Assembly: GCF_003568845.1 (NCBI RefSeq)
Contig: NZ_CP030127.1
Coordinates: 248,001 to 312,000 of the forward strand
From: Indioceanicola profundi
Lineage (GTDB): Bacteria; Pseudomonadota; Alphaproteobacteria; Azospirillales; Azospirillaceae
Direction of reading: 5' to 3'
DNA: 64,000 bases
The notes under the pieces are model-generated. The model ran no database searches. It worked only from the letters and a program-made list of their open reading frames with translations, and was not told the origin of the DNA. Every line of letters starts with the position of its first letter. The first letter of the stretch is position 1. A program made the position numbers and the translations under genes. Shown piece by piece: positions 43,569 to 51,633 of the stretch.

Positions 43569-45701
43569 ATGGCTGAAAAGTTCGACATGTCGAACTACAC
43601 GCTGCTGTTCAACGAGCAGTTCGACAGTTTCCGCCTCTGGGGGCAGAGCGGTGCGGTCTGGAAGACGTCCGGCTATTGGGACGAGCGGTCCCTGCCCGGC
43701 AATGGCGAGAAGCAGTTCTACATCGATCCCAGCTACAAGGATCTGGGCGTCAACCCCTTCAAGCACTCCAACGGTGTGCTGACGCTCCGGGCTGAAAAGG
43801 CGCCCAGCTCACTCAAGTCCAAGATCGACAACATGGACTACACCTCGGGCATGATCACGTCCGAGCGCGCTTTTTCCATGCAGTACGGCTATTTCGAGAT
43901 CAAGGCGCAGATGCCGGAGGGAAAGGGTCTGTGGCCTGCCTTCTGGATGCTGACCATGGATGCCAAATGGCCGCCGGAAATGGACGTAATCGAGATACTG
44001 GGGCAGGAGCCGGACAAACTCTATGGCACCTCCCACTACATCGACGCCAACGGAAAGAAGGTCGTGGACTACATCCGCAGCTTCGGCCTGTTCGACAGTT
44101 CCGACGGGTTCCACACCTACGGCATGGATTGGCAGAAGGATAAGATCGTCTGGTATTATGACGGCATCAAGGTCGGCGAAGCGGCCAACCACAGCTTCGA
44201 CCAGCCCGCCTACATGATCGCCAATCTGGCGGTCGGCGGCTACTGGCCCGGCAGCCCGAATTCCACGACGCCGTTCCCGGCGGACATGAAGATCGACCAT
44301 ATCCGCGCGTACCAAAAGAAGGTCGACCACAAGGTCGTGGGCATCCCGAAAGATTGGTCCGCCATCGGGGCCGACGCCTTCACAAAGATGACGGCCGATG
44401 GGGCCAAGACCACATGGAATGAGGATTATACGCTTGGCAGCACGGAGACCAAGGTCGTCCTGCTGAATGACTGGGCGCGCCACATCACAGGCAACGACAA
44501 GAACAACTATCTCGCTTCCGCCAACGGCCAGTACATCGAGCTGAAGGGCGGCAAGGGCAACGACACCTTGCTGGGCGGTAAGGGAACAGACGTCTTCATC
44601 ATCCGCAACGGCGACGGCAACGACACCATCCTGGACCTGTCCAACAGCGTCAACAACACCGACAAGATCCGCCTGGAAGGCTTCCACTTCACCCATTTCG
44701 ACGATGTGAAGCCCTGGCTCAGCCAAGTCGGGTCGGACGTGATCCTGCGGCTGGACAAGGATCAGGCCCTGCTGCTGAAGAATACAAGCATCGCCAAGCT
44801 CGAACCGGAGATGTTCGTCTTCGCAAAGTCGGTGGCAGCCCCGGCCAATGCGCCCGCGGTCTCAGGCTCCACTCCGTCCACCTCGTCGGCGGTCAATATC
44901 GGTGTCGGTACTACAGAGGCGGAGAAGCTCAAGCTCAGCGGCGGCTACGTTGTGGAGCAGAAGAGCGGTGTCTCCGGCGGGGCGCAGATCAAGCTGACCG
45001 GCAGCGGCGAAGCATCCGGCACCTTCACCGGTGCGGACGGCACCTACAAGATCAGCGTCCGCTATCTCAACGAGTTCGACGGAACCGCCAACTTCGCGGT
45101 CAAGGTCGATGGCAAGACCGTCAACTCCTGGACCGGCAGCGGCAGCAACAGCACGGACGTGGCCCAGACCCGCAGCTTCACCGTCGATCTGGACAAGGGC
45201 GACAAGATCACCCTGGCCGGCACCCAGGGTGGCTGGGAGCAGGCCCGTTTCGACTGGATGAAGATCGAGAAGGCGGTATCCGGCCCGACCATCGGCGTCG
45301 GCGTGACGCAGGCGGACAAGCTGACGCTGAGCGGTTACGTGAAGGAAACCCATACGGCCGCTCACGACGATACGCTGATCATGGTCCAGGGCAGCGGAAC
45401 GGCAAAGGGCACATTCTCCGGAAAGGACGGCCACTACAAGCTGGCGGTCGGCTACCTCAACGAGGATGACGGCGCGGCCGACTGGTCGCTTCAGGTCAAC
45501 GGCAAGACGCTCGGGTCCTGGACGGGCTCGGGCGGCAATGGGACGATCCGGTCCCGTGTCTTCGAGCTGGACCTGCATACGGGCGACCAGATCACGGTGA
45601 CCGGAAGCCACGATGTGGGCGAATATGCTCGTGTCGACTGGGTCAGCGTCACCGATCGGGTCAATCTGGTCGGCGTTGGCACGGACGGTTCCTGGAGCTG
45701 A
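43569..45701 (+). CDS. Secreted GH16 beta-glycanase with RTX segment and duplicated C-terminal domain
   Basis: The 710-residue enzyme starts at MAEKFDMSNY behind AGGGGA and has no Sec signal. Residues ~1-255 are a GH16 domain with the catalytic signature EMDVIEIL (E137 nucleophile, D139, E142 acid/base). Residues ~325-360 carry RTX calcium-binding nonapeptides (GGKGNDTLLGGKGTD), the usual mark of type I secretion. Residues ~445-572 and ~576-700 are two related jelly-roll-like domains (GVGTTEAEKLKLSG; GVGVTQADKLTLSG). They resemble carbohydrate-binding modules of the CBM6/35 kind. The plan is like rhizobial ExsH/PlyA enzymes that trim exopolysaccharide. Substrate is inferred. Confidence 0.9.
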   Translation: MAEKFDMSNYTLLFNEQFDSFRLWGQSGAVWKTSGYWDERSLPGNGEKQFYIDPSYKDLGVNPFKHSNGVLTLRAEKAPSSLKSKIDNMDYTSGMITSERAFSMQYGYFEIKAQMPEGKGLWPAFWMLTMDAKWPPEMDVIEILGQEPDKLYGTSHYIDANGKKVVDYIRSFGLFDSSDGFHTYGMDWQKDKIVWYYDGIKVGEAANHSFDQPAYMIANLAVGGYWPGSPNSTTPFPADMKIDHIRAYQKKVDHKVVGIPKDWSAIGADAFTKMTADGAKTTWNEDYTLGSTETKVVLLNDWARHITGNDKNNYLASANGQYIELKGGKGNDTLLGGKGTDVFIIRNGDGNDTILDLSNSVNNTDKIRLEGFHFTHFDDVKPWLSQVGSDVILRLDKDQALLLKNTSIAKLEPEMFVFAKSVAAPANAPAVSGSTPSTSSAVNIGVGTTEAEKLKLSGGYVVEQKSGVSGGAQIKLTGSGEASGTFTGADGTYKISVRYLNEFDGTANFAVKVDGKTVNSWTGSGSNSTDVAQTRSFTVDLDKGDKITLAGTQGGWEQARFDWMKIEKAVSGPTIGVGVTQADKLTLSGYVKETHTAAHDDTLIMVQGSGTAKGTFSGKDGHYKLAVGYLNEDDGAADWSLQVNGKTLGSWTGSGGNGTIRSRVFELDLHTGDQITVTGSHDVGEYARVDWVSVTDRVNLVGVGTDGSWS

Positions 45702-45895
45702 CGAAAGGCGCGGCGCCGGCAGGCTGGTCTGGCAACGTAGTTATCCGCTGCTAAGTATCGTGGAGGCCACTCCCCAATTGCCGGTCGACCTACTCCTTCT
45801 CCCGGCGATGGCGGGCAGGCGGTCCACGCTATCCTGAGGATATCGGCGGGGCCGCTAACCGCCGGCCGAAGAAATCCGCACCAACGGGGGGAACC

Positions 45896-46222
45896 ATGCA
45901 CAGGACCATCGCCGGTTACGGCACTGCGATTGCGCTTGTCCTGGCTCATCTGCCGGTCCAGGCCGAACCGCTGCAACCACAGTCGCAGGTCGCGCAGAAC
46001 CAGACCGGTTCCGGCGGGGGAGCAGGTGCCGGAACAGGCACAGGCGGAGCAGCCGGCGCTGGGGCTGCCGCCGGTGCGGCATCCGGGACGATGTCGATCC
46101 TGCCGCTGGTCGGCGCAGCGGCGCTGATCGCCGGCGTCGTTGCCGTGGCTGTGGCCGATGACGACGATGACACCGTCCCCGCAACATCCACGACGACGAC
46201 AACTGCGACCAGCACACGCTGA
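45896..46222 (+). CDS. YjbE/GfcA-like small exopolysaccharide-associated protein
   Basis: The 108-residue protein starts at MHRTIAGYGT with GGGGGG upstream. It has a signal peptide ending near LPVQA, a glycine/alanine-rich stretch and a hydrophobic segment (ILPLVGAAALIAGVVAVAVA). An acidic DDDDD and a Thr/Ser-rich tail follow. This order (signal, Gly/Thr-rich, hydrophobic, acidic, T-rich) is that of Enterobacterial YjbE and GfcA proteins, which sit in exopolysaccharide/capsule operons. Residue-level similarity is low, so the assignment is by composition and layout. GH16 and FkbM genes nearby support it. Confidence 0.55.
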   Translation: MHRTIAGYGTAIALVLAHLPVQAEPLQPQSQVAQNQTGSGGGAGAGTGTGGAAGAGAAAGAASGTMSILPLVGAAALIAGVVAVAVADDDDDTVPATSTTTTTATSTR

Positions 46223-46251
46223 CTGCAAATTTCCACGGCAGTCCAAGAGAA

Positions 46252-46285
46252 AAGGCTCGCCTGCCTCCAAGCAGCGGGCCTTCTT
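46252..46285 (+). terminator. Terminator after the YjbE-like gene
   Basis: An imperfect stem, AAGGCTCGCCTGC with GCAGCGGGCCTT around a 6-nt loop, is flanked by an A-rich side and TTCTT. The layout is typical of rho-independent terminators. Confidence 0.55.
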
Positions 46286-46472
46286 CATGCCGGCGATCCG
46301 GACGCGATCCGAAACGGTCGTCTAAACCACTAACCTCAATCGCCCTGTCGAGGTTGTATCATGGGAAAGAGGTACATTCCATCTTGCTGTCCAGTCATCT
46401 TCTGTCCCGTTGCGACCCATGTGCCACAAGCAGAAAGTAAATATCGGTCTGCCTGAAGCATAGAGGTGTGCG

Positions 46473-47042
46473 ATGCGAAAATGGATCGTCGGACCTGGAT
46501 TTGCAGAAGAGTATGACTTGCACGGCACAAGCGGGAGGGACGTCATCCTGCCGCGAGCCGCGACATCCGTTCATGATGGCGCCGGAAACGATAAGGTTTT
46601 CGGTGCCGATAATACGGCCCAGACATTTTATCTCTCCAGCGGGCGTGACGTGATCCACTTCGGCGTTGGTGACTATCTCTTCACCCGCTCGCCCGACCAG
46701 GATCGTGACAAGTACATATTTCATGCGCCGGGACGCGGCGGGCGGGACGCAGAGGCAGTCGATGAGTCCGCCCGCATCATGATGTTCGATATCGCCCGGG
46801 ATGAACTCTCCATTCGCGGCTATACCACCCGCGATCTGGCCGGACCTGTGGACTGGATGCTGACCCGGAACGACGGACCGCCCGGCGACTTCTTCTCCGA
46901 CTGGTTCTGGTCGGCCGACATGAAATTCAAAGACGGGACGCACCTTCTCGTGGAAGGCGGCACGCTGGGCGAGACCCCGCCGGACCCCACCGATCTGGCT
47001 GTGAAGATTCCTGGGCCCTCGGACCTGTTCTGGTACGCCTGA
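46473..47042 (+). CDS. RTX-like calcium-binding protein of unknown function
   Basis: The 189-residue protein starts at MRKWIVGPGF behind GAGGTG. It has no signal peptide. Its first ~70 residues contain RTX-like turns (GTSGRDVILPRAATSVHDGA, GNDKVFGADN, SSGRDVIHFGVGD) with the GxxGxDxI pattern of calcium-binding nonapeptide repeats. The remainder is unlike any family I know and ends in an aromatic-rich SDLFWYA. Such proteins can be type I secretion substrates. It lies behind a terminator and is followed by a strong terminator, so it is a single-gene unit. Confidence 0.65.
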   Translation: MRKWIVGPGFAEEYDLHGTSGRDVILPRAATSVHDGAGNDKVFGADNTAQTFYLSSGRDVIHFGVGDYLFTRSPDQDRDKYIFHAPGRGGRDAEAVDESARIMMFDIARDELSIRGYTTRDLAGPVDWMLTRNDGPPGDFFSDWFWSADMKFKDGTHLLVEGGTLGETPPDPTDLAVKIPGPSDLFWYA

Positions 47043-47070
47043 CCCGGTCCAGGCGGGCGGCATGCGTTGA

Positions 47071-47100
47071 GGGCGGGGGCAGAGGTCCCCGCCCTTTTTT
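47071..47100 (+). terminator. Rho-independent terminator
   Basis: A perfect 8-bp GC stem (47071-47078 with 47087-47094), 8-nt loop, followed by TTTTTT. It ends the RTX-like gene transcript. Confidence 0.9.
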
Positions 47101-47255
47101 GCGACCGTTCCGGCGGAAGTGCCCGCCCTTGACTGTTCAGGAGGGGAGGGAAGGCCGTCCGCATCTGCTCGCTTGTGGTACCCCGGCGATGTCCCGGAAA
47201 TGTGGCGGAGCTGAATCGTCTACACAGTCCAGGGGTGCTTCTGGGAGGGGGAGCC

Positions 47256-47525
47256 ATGCGTACGTCCACGATGCGCCGCAAGCCCATATCGCCAGGGCAA
47301 TGCCGGGCGGCCCGCGCAATCCTGATGATGACAAGGGAAGTCTTGGCCAGGAAGGCGAAGATCGCGAACGCCACGCTGGCCGACTTCGAGCTGGGCAAGA
47401 GGACGCCTCATTCCCACACATTGTCGGTGATCCGATCCACCTTGGAAGAGCACGGGATCGTCTTCATCAACTCCGGCGGATCGGGCGCTAGACAAGGAGA
47501 GGGGATATTCCACGCGCTGTATTGA
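47256..47525 (+). CDS. XRE-family helix-turn-helix regulator (small)
   Basis: The 89-residue protein starts at MRTSTMRRK, with GGGAGGGGGAG just before. Residues ~12-65 form an XRE/Cro fold (ISPGQCRAARAILMMTREVL, then KIANATLADFELGKRTP), close to the short XRE regulators that end in FINSGGSG. Its small size implies dimeric operator binding without an effector domain. It lies ~1.1 kb upstream of the curli genes on the same strand and might control them, but nothing shows this. No toxin gene is adjacent. Confidence 0.82.
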   Translation: MRTSTMRRKPISPGQCRAARAILMMTREVLARKAKIANATLADFELGKRTPHSHTLSVIRSTLEEHGIVFINSGGSGARQGEGIFHALY

Positions 47526-47909
47526 TGCCTCGATGCTCCACAAGCGAATTGCCGCGTAGCCGTCTGGCAGAACGGCCCTGCGTCGGCTCGCTCGAGCAGG
47601 AAGTCGTAACGTACCGAAGCTGTTGTCAGACGAATAATCCAAGATTAACCAAATATACGGGCTATGATAGCAGAAGAATGTCTCTTACGAGGAAAGGTGC
47701 ATTGACCTTGGAATGATTAAGACTTGCGTTGACTTTGCCGAATCTGGGTGGGCATAATCCGGCATTGTCTTCCGGCATTTACACTGCCGCACTGGAGAAA
47801 ACCCAATACTGTGCCAGAAGCCTGCTGCGATGTAGCCGGGCAGCTCTTCCCTGTTCTTTTTCAGGACAAGGAACGCTGCTTGGACCACTCGGTTCAACAG
47901 GGGTCGAAA
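47526..47909. other. Intergenic stretch between XRE regulator and small membrane protein
   Basis: About 380 bp, with an AT-rich part around 47630-47760 that stands out from the flanks. It carries the candidate promoter listed at 47729-47758. Short open frames here have no recognisable domain. Confidence 0.5.
47729..47758 (+). promoter_or_regulatory. Candidate sigma-70 promoter
   Basis: TTGACT (47729-47734) and CATAAT (47753-47758) are separated by 18 bp. The small membrane protein gene starts about 150 bp downstream. Confidence 0.4.
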
Positions 47910-48203
47910 ATGGCGATACAGAACAGGACAGGGCCGGTCCGTGCCGCCGGCCCGGTGCTTCCCCAGAATCTTATCCTGTGCGCCAGTCTGGCGGCAGTCG
48001 TCTGGATGGCGCCGATCGGATACCTGTTTGCACGGCAGGCGGATTGCTCGGCGGATGCGCCGGCCGATGCACCCAATCCGACTGACTCGGACCAAGCAGG
48101 CCTCGAGAAGAACAGGGATACAGCCGCCGTCCTGGGCAAGGCGCTACTCTGGGCCATGCAGGTGGGAACGGATAGCATCCCGGCGGATGCCGGACCACCG
48201 TAG
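47910..48203 (+). CDS. Small single-helix membrane protein, unknown function
   Basis: The 97-residue protein starts at MAIQNRTGPV behind AGGGG. One membrane helix (LPQNLILCASLAAVVWMAPIGYLF) is followed by an acidic, Asp/Ala-rich region (ADCSADAPADAPNPTDSD) and a short helix. The open frame extends further upstream but without a better start. It matches no family I recognise and is not CsgE-, CsgC- or CsgH-like. It may be real given its promoter and ribosome-binding site. It lies before the curli genes. Confidence 0.45.
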   Translation: MAIQNRTGPVRAAGPVLPQNLILCASLAAVVWMAPIGYLFARQADCSADAPADAPNPTDSDQAGLEKNRDTAAVLGKALLWAMQVGTDSIPADAGPP

Positions 48204-48664
48204 CCGGACCCTGCGTTCAAGCCCAGGAACCTTCGAGGCAATGTTTTCCCGGGATGCCTTCCAGGACTGCCCCGTCGCCTTCCGACCCGGACGGCCGCGG
48301 GCAGTGAGAACCTGCCCGATGCGAGGCGGGCCAGGACGGAAGCGCAGAGCGTGACCATGCCGGGAACTGAATTCCTGAGGCAGCAGCGCCGCGCCGACCG
48401 ACATGAATGGGATAGCCTGAGTGGTCCCACCGTATTCATTCTATACTGAATAAGAAACCATTCGGCCGCCCTACCCTGATGGGAACACTTTCGGCGACTT
48501 CGGACGAAAAACGCCATCTCCTGCATGGGGGTTTCGTGAAACAAGCCCCTCCCGATACTTCTAAGCCATGCCGCGGCCGGCGTGTCCGTCAGCCTCGGAA
48601 AAGAAATCCTCCAATGGATGCGTCCAGTGCGGGCCGGGTCGCCAGTACTGGAGGGAGAAACAAC
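48204..48664. other. Long leader upstream of the curli operon
   Basis: About 460 bp before csgF. It holds an inverted repeat TATTCA (48433-48438) with TGAATA (48447-48452), overlapping a TATACT at 48442-48447 that could be a -10 box. It also holds a leader hairpin: GGGG (48527-48530) and GTTTC (48531-48535) pair with GAAAC (48538-48542) and CCCC (48546-48549), with a 3-nt bulge. The main curli promoter and regulator site are likely here. A short frame after the XRE-side gene is not convincing. Confidence 0.55.
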
Positions 48665-49117
48665 ATGGCTAGAATCCCTAGTGCGTCACTTGCCGCGATG
48701 TGCATCGCCGCCACTTTCGGCATGGCAGCCTCCGCGTCCGAACTGGTCTACCGCCCGGTCAATCCGTCCTTCGGCGGGGACCCGTACAACAGCAACCATC
48801 TTCTGGGCACGGCCAACGCCAACGATCGGTTCAAGGACCCGAACGCGGTCGATCCCTTCGACCTGATCGAAACAGACCCCCAGCGGCAGCTTGAACAGGC
48901 CCTGCGGGATAATCTGATCTCTTCCCTGGCGTCCCAGGCGTCCCAGACGATCCAGAACGCCGGGCCGGGCACCTACGAGATCGGCGGCACCCGTATCGTG
49001 ATCAGCGATGCCAACGGGCAGCGGACGACAACGATCACGAACCTGGATACCGGCGCCACCAGCCGGATCGTTGCGCCGATCCCGACCGGCACCCCTGGAC
49101 TGCCCGGCGGCTTCTGA
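48665..49117 (+). CDS. csgF: Curli assembly factor CsgF
   Basis: The 150-residue protein starts at MARIPSASLA, with GGAGGGAGAAAC upstream. A signal peptide ends near AASASEL. The mature N-terminus LVYRPVNPSFGGDPYN is the conserved CsgF segment. In E. coli that segment binds inside the CsgG pore and couples it to the nucleator. The C-terminal part carries a beta-rich domain with ITNLDTGATSRI. It is first in an operon with csgG and curlin genes. Length is close to E. coli CsgF (138 aa). A mature N-terminus this well conserved implies that the CsgG-CsgF contact is kept. Confidence 0.92.
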   Translation: MARIPSASLAAMCIAATFGMAASASELVYRPVNPSFGGDPYNSNHLLGTANANDRFKDPNAVDPFDLIETDPQRQLEQALRDNLISSLASQASQTIQNAGPGTYEIGGTRIVISDANGQRTTTITNLDTGATSRIVAPIPTGTPGLPGGF

Positions 49118-49186
49118 CCCGCTGAACCCCCTCCGGTTCCCCACTGAAGGTGGGCGGGGCCGGCTGCTGCCAAGGAATTTCCGACC

Positions 49187-50257
49187 ATGCGTGCAATCCG
49201 TAACCTGCTGCTGGCCGCGGCAGGAACTCTCGCGCTCGCCGCCTGTACATCAGGCCCGTCGCACCTGGAACTGGCGCGCTCCGAAGCGCCCGAACATGAA
49301 CTCAGGACCGGAGCCCTGAACGAGCTCCAGTCCCTGCCGCCGCCGCTGCACAGGATCGCGGTCGCCGTTTACGGCTTCAATGATATGACCGGGCAGAACA
49401 AGCCCAATGAGAGCTTTCCGGAATATTCCCGCGCCGTGACCCAGGGCGGGACCTCGATCCTGATCAATGCCCTGGAACGCGCCGGAGACAGATCCTGGTT
49501 CACGCCCGTCGAGCGCTCTTCTCTGCAAGCCTTGCTCCAGGAGCGGCAGATCATCCGGGTCACCCGCCAGGAATATGGCGGCGACAACCTTCCGCCTCTG
49601 CCGCCGCTGACCTATGCCGGCATCATGCTGGACGGCGGCATCATAGGCTATGACAGCAACACGCTGACGGGCGGCTTCGGCGCGCGGTTCCTCGGGATCG
49701 GCGCCAGCACGCAGTACCGCCGGGACACCGTGACGGTCTATCTGCGGGCCGTCAGCGTCCGGACCGGCGAGGTCCTGAAAAGCGTCAATATCAGCAAGAC
49801 GATCTACTCGATCGGCGTGGATGGCGGCGTCTTCAAGTATGTCGACTACAAGAAGCTGCTGGAAATCGAGACCGGCCTCACCACCAACGAGCCGGTGACA
49901 CTGGCGGTCAAGACCGCGGTCGAGAAAGCCGTCCACACGCTGATCATGGAAGGGCTGATCGACGGGTACTGGACCTTACAGGACCGGTCCCTGGTGGAGC
50001 CCCTGGTCAGCCGGTACACGCAGGAGCGGGACGGCGTCTACGGCGTCGAGACCATTCATGCCTACCAGAACGGGGTCCGGCTGGAGCCGCCGACGAGCCA
50101 ATCGCCGGTCATTCGGAACGGAAGCCCGGAAGCCGAACTGGCCCCCAAGGTGGAGCCGGGCGTGCCGGAGGCGTCCAGCGGGCCGACCTACGTGCTGCCC
50201 AGCGGCCAGAACCCGATCCCGTCCGGGGATCGCCGGAGGATGCCGCCCGGCAAGTAA
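49187..50257 (+). CDS. csgG: Curli secretion channel CsgG (with C-terminal extension)
   Basis: The 356-residue lipoprotein has lipobox LAAC (acylated Cys at 20). It matches E. coli CsgG along its length: AVAVYGFNDMTGQNKP; WFTPVERSSLQALLQERQIIR; DGGIIGYDSNTLTGGFGARF; GIGASTQY; SVNISKTIYSIGVDGGVFKYVDYKKLLE; TNEPVTLA. In E. coli this nonameric pore exports curlins across the outer membrane. A ~75-residue Pro-rich C-terminal tail (from RYTQERD) goes beyond E. coli's length (277 aa). The constriction loop differs from E. coli (see findings). Partner genes csgF and curlins are adjacent. Confidence 0.95.
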   Translation: MRAIRNLLLAAAGTLALAACTSGPSHLELARSEAPEHELRTGALNELQSLPPPLHRIAVAVYGFNDMTGQNKPNESFPEYSRAVTQGGTSILINALERAGDRSWFTPVERSSLQALLQERQIIRVTRQEYGGDNLPPLPPLTYAGIMLDGGIIGYDSNTLTGGFGARFLGIGASTQYRRDTVTVYLRAVSVRTGEVLKSVNISKTIYSIGVDGGVFKYVDYKKLLEIETGLTTNEPVTLAVKTAVEKAVHTLIMEGLIDGYWTLQDRSLVEPLVSRYTQERDGVYGVETIHAYQNGVRLEPPTSQSPVIRNGSPEAELAPKVEPGVPEASSGPTYVLPSGQNPIPSGDRRRMPPGK

Positions 50258-50269
50258 TCCTGATCTTCA

Positions 50270-50351
50270 CCGGGGGATCTATTCCGGTCCCCCGGTCTCC
50301 ACCCAGTGCATTCGTTGGGACCTTTGACATGTCCGCTGGGCAATTCCGCCC
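50270..50351 (+). promoter_or_regulatory. Three-stem RNA element A upstream of the first curlin gene
   Basis: Stem 1: 50270-50277 with 50288-50295, loop TCTATTCCGG. Then ATTCGTT, stem 2 GGAC-GTCC (50318-50321 with 50331-50334) and stem 3 GGGC-GCCC (50338-50341 with 50348-50351). The same arrangement recurs before the second curlin gene, with compensating base changes. Confidence 0.65.
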
Positions 50352-50379
50352 GATTATAGAAGCGAAAGGCTAAAATCCC

Positions 50380-51516
50380 ATGCGCAAAACACTTCTCGCG
50401 GCAGCGGCCCTGATCGCCTTGACCTCTCCGGCCATGGCAGGCGAGTTCAGCGACGCCTATATCCTGCAGATCGGCGGCTCCAACGCCGCGACCCAGGACC
50501 AGACCGGCTCCCGGCATTCCGCTGCGACTGTGCAGGCTGGCGATTTCAACTTGGCCGAAACCGTCCAGACCGGCTCCTACAATACCGGGCTGATCCTCCA
50601 GGCCGGCGACAAGAACAACGCCTTTCAGAGCCAGACCCGGGGCGGCGATGACAACTTCGCCAGCGCGAGCCAGAGCGGCGACTATCACTGGGCCTTCCAG
50701 AACCAGTATGGCGACGACAACTTCGCCAAGCTGACCCAGGTCGGGCGGAACAACCTCAGCCGCTCCACCCAGACCGGCGACGACGGCATGGTCCTCTCGT
50801 ACCAGGACGGTCGGTGGAACCGGTCCTACGTGACCCAGGAGTCGGATGAAAGCTTCGCCAAGGTGGTCCAGATCGGCGACCGCAACGAGAACAACCTGAC
50901 CCAGAAGGGCAAGGCCGACCACAAGGCCACCGTACTCCAGGTCGGTGACTACAACACTGCCGACCAGTGGCAGGACGGTAAGAAGAACGAGGCCGATGTG
51001 GTCCAGATCGGTGACCGCAACGATGCCGAGCAGCGCCAGTACGGCGAGACCAGCGACGCCAAGATCGTCCAGATCGGCGACGACAACGAAGGCACCCAGT
51101 TCCAGAGCAGCTCCGCCTCCGGCAACGACCTGGACATCGTCCAGATCGGCGACAAGAACGAGGCCGACCAGACCCAGTTCGGCCGCGGCAGCGACGGGCT
51201 GGCGATCCAGATCGGCGGCGGCAACAAGGCCGTCCAGCTGCAGAGCGGTCCCGAGCATGAGGCCAAAATCCTCCAGGTCGGCATCGGCAACGACGCCAAC
51301 CAGGAGCAGCGCGGCAACGTGTTCGAGGCCACGATCCTGCAGGTCGGCGGCTGGAACACCGCCGATCAGGTCCAGTATGGCGCCCGTGACAACGAGGCCG
51401 TCGCCGTCCAGGCCGGCTTCTACAACACCGTGACGCAGAGCCAGGACGGCCGCGCCCATGAGGCGATGGCGGTCCAGGTCGGCTGGAACAACAGCGCCAC
51501 CCAGACCCAGAAGTAA
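50380..51516 (+). CDS. Curlin-repeat amyloid subunit 1 (CsgA-like, about 32 half-repeats)
   Basis: The 378-residue protein has a signal peptide (MRKTLLAAAALIALTSPAMA) and then about 32 half-repeats of ~11 residues. They follow the pattern xAxxxQxGxxN, i.e. the alternating strands of a curlin beta-solenoid, equal to ~16 rungs. E. coli CsgA has five. Each rung keeps the Gln/Asn ladder (VVQIGDRN, VLQVGDYN, ILQVGGWN). The repeats are rich in Asp/Glu and Lys/Arg compared with CsgA. It is the largest of three curlin genes here and is the likely main fibre subunit. The start is ATG 50380 with AAAGG upstream. Confidence 0.9.
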   Translation: MRKTLLAAAALIALTSPAMAGEFSDAYILQIGGSNAATQDQTGSRHSAATVQAGDFNLAETVQTGSYNTGLILQAGDKNNAFQSQTRGGDDNFASASQSGDYHWAFQNQYGDDNFAKLTQVGRNNLSRSTQTGDDGMVLSYQDGRWNRSYVTQESDESFAKVVQIGDRNENNLTQKGKADHKATVLQVGDYNTADQWQDGKKNEADVVQIGDRNDAEQRQYGETSDAKIVQIGDDNEGTQFQSSSASGNDLDIVQIGDKNEADQTQFGRGSDGLAIQIGGGNKAVQLQSGPEHEAKILQVGIGNDANQEQRGNVFEATILQVGGWNTADQVQYGARDNEAVAVQAGFYNTVTQSQDGRAHEAMAVQVGWNNSATQTQK

Positions 51517-51524
51517 TCGGCTGC

Positions 51525-51605
51525 GGGTGGGGGTCTATTCCGGCCCCCACCCTCCTCTCCCGCCTATTCGTTCGGACCTTTCCCATCGGTCCGGGGCAAT
51601 GCCCC
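51525..51605 (+). promoter_or_regulatory. Three-stem RNA element B upstream of the second curlin gene
   Basis: Stem 1: 51525-51533 with 51544-51552, with loop TCTATTCCGG identical to element A. Then ATTCGTT, stem 2 GGACC-GGTCC (51574-51578 with 51588-51592) and stem 3 GGGGC-GCCCC (51593-51597 with 51601-51605). The stems are longer than in element A, but order and spacing are the same. Confidence 0.65.
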
Positions 51606-51633
51606 TCCACCACCCCATAGAAGAGAAACAATC

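Noticed and set aside
47256-47525. Antitoxin of a toxin-antitoxin pair
   Set aside because: No toxin-like gene adjoins it on either side; treated as a plain XRE regulator.
47910-48203. CsgE, CsgC or CsgH identity for the small membrane protein
   Set aside because: One membrane helix and an acidic tail are unlike those periplasmic proteins; no shared motif.
50188-51459. 423-residue minus-strand frame opposite the first curlin
   Set aside because: It mirrors the repeated curlin codons and lacks a signal, domain or ribosome-binding site.
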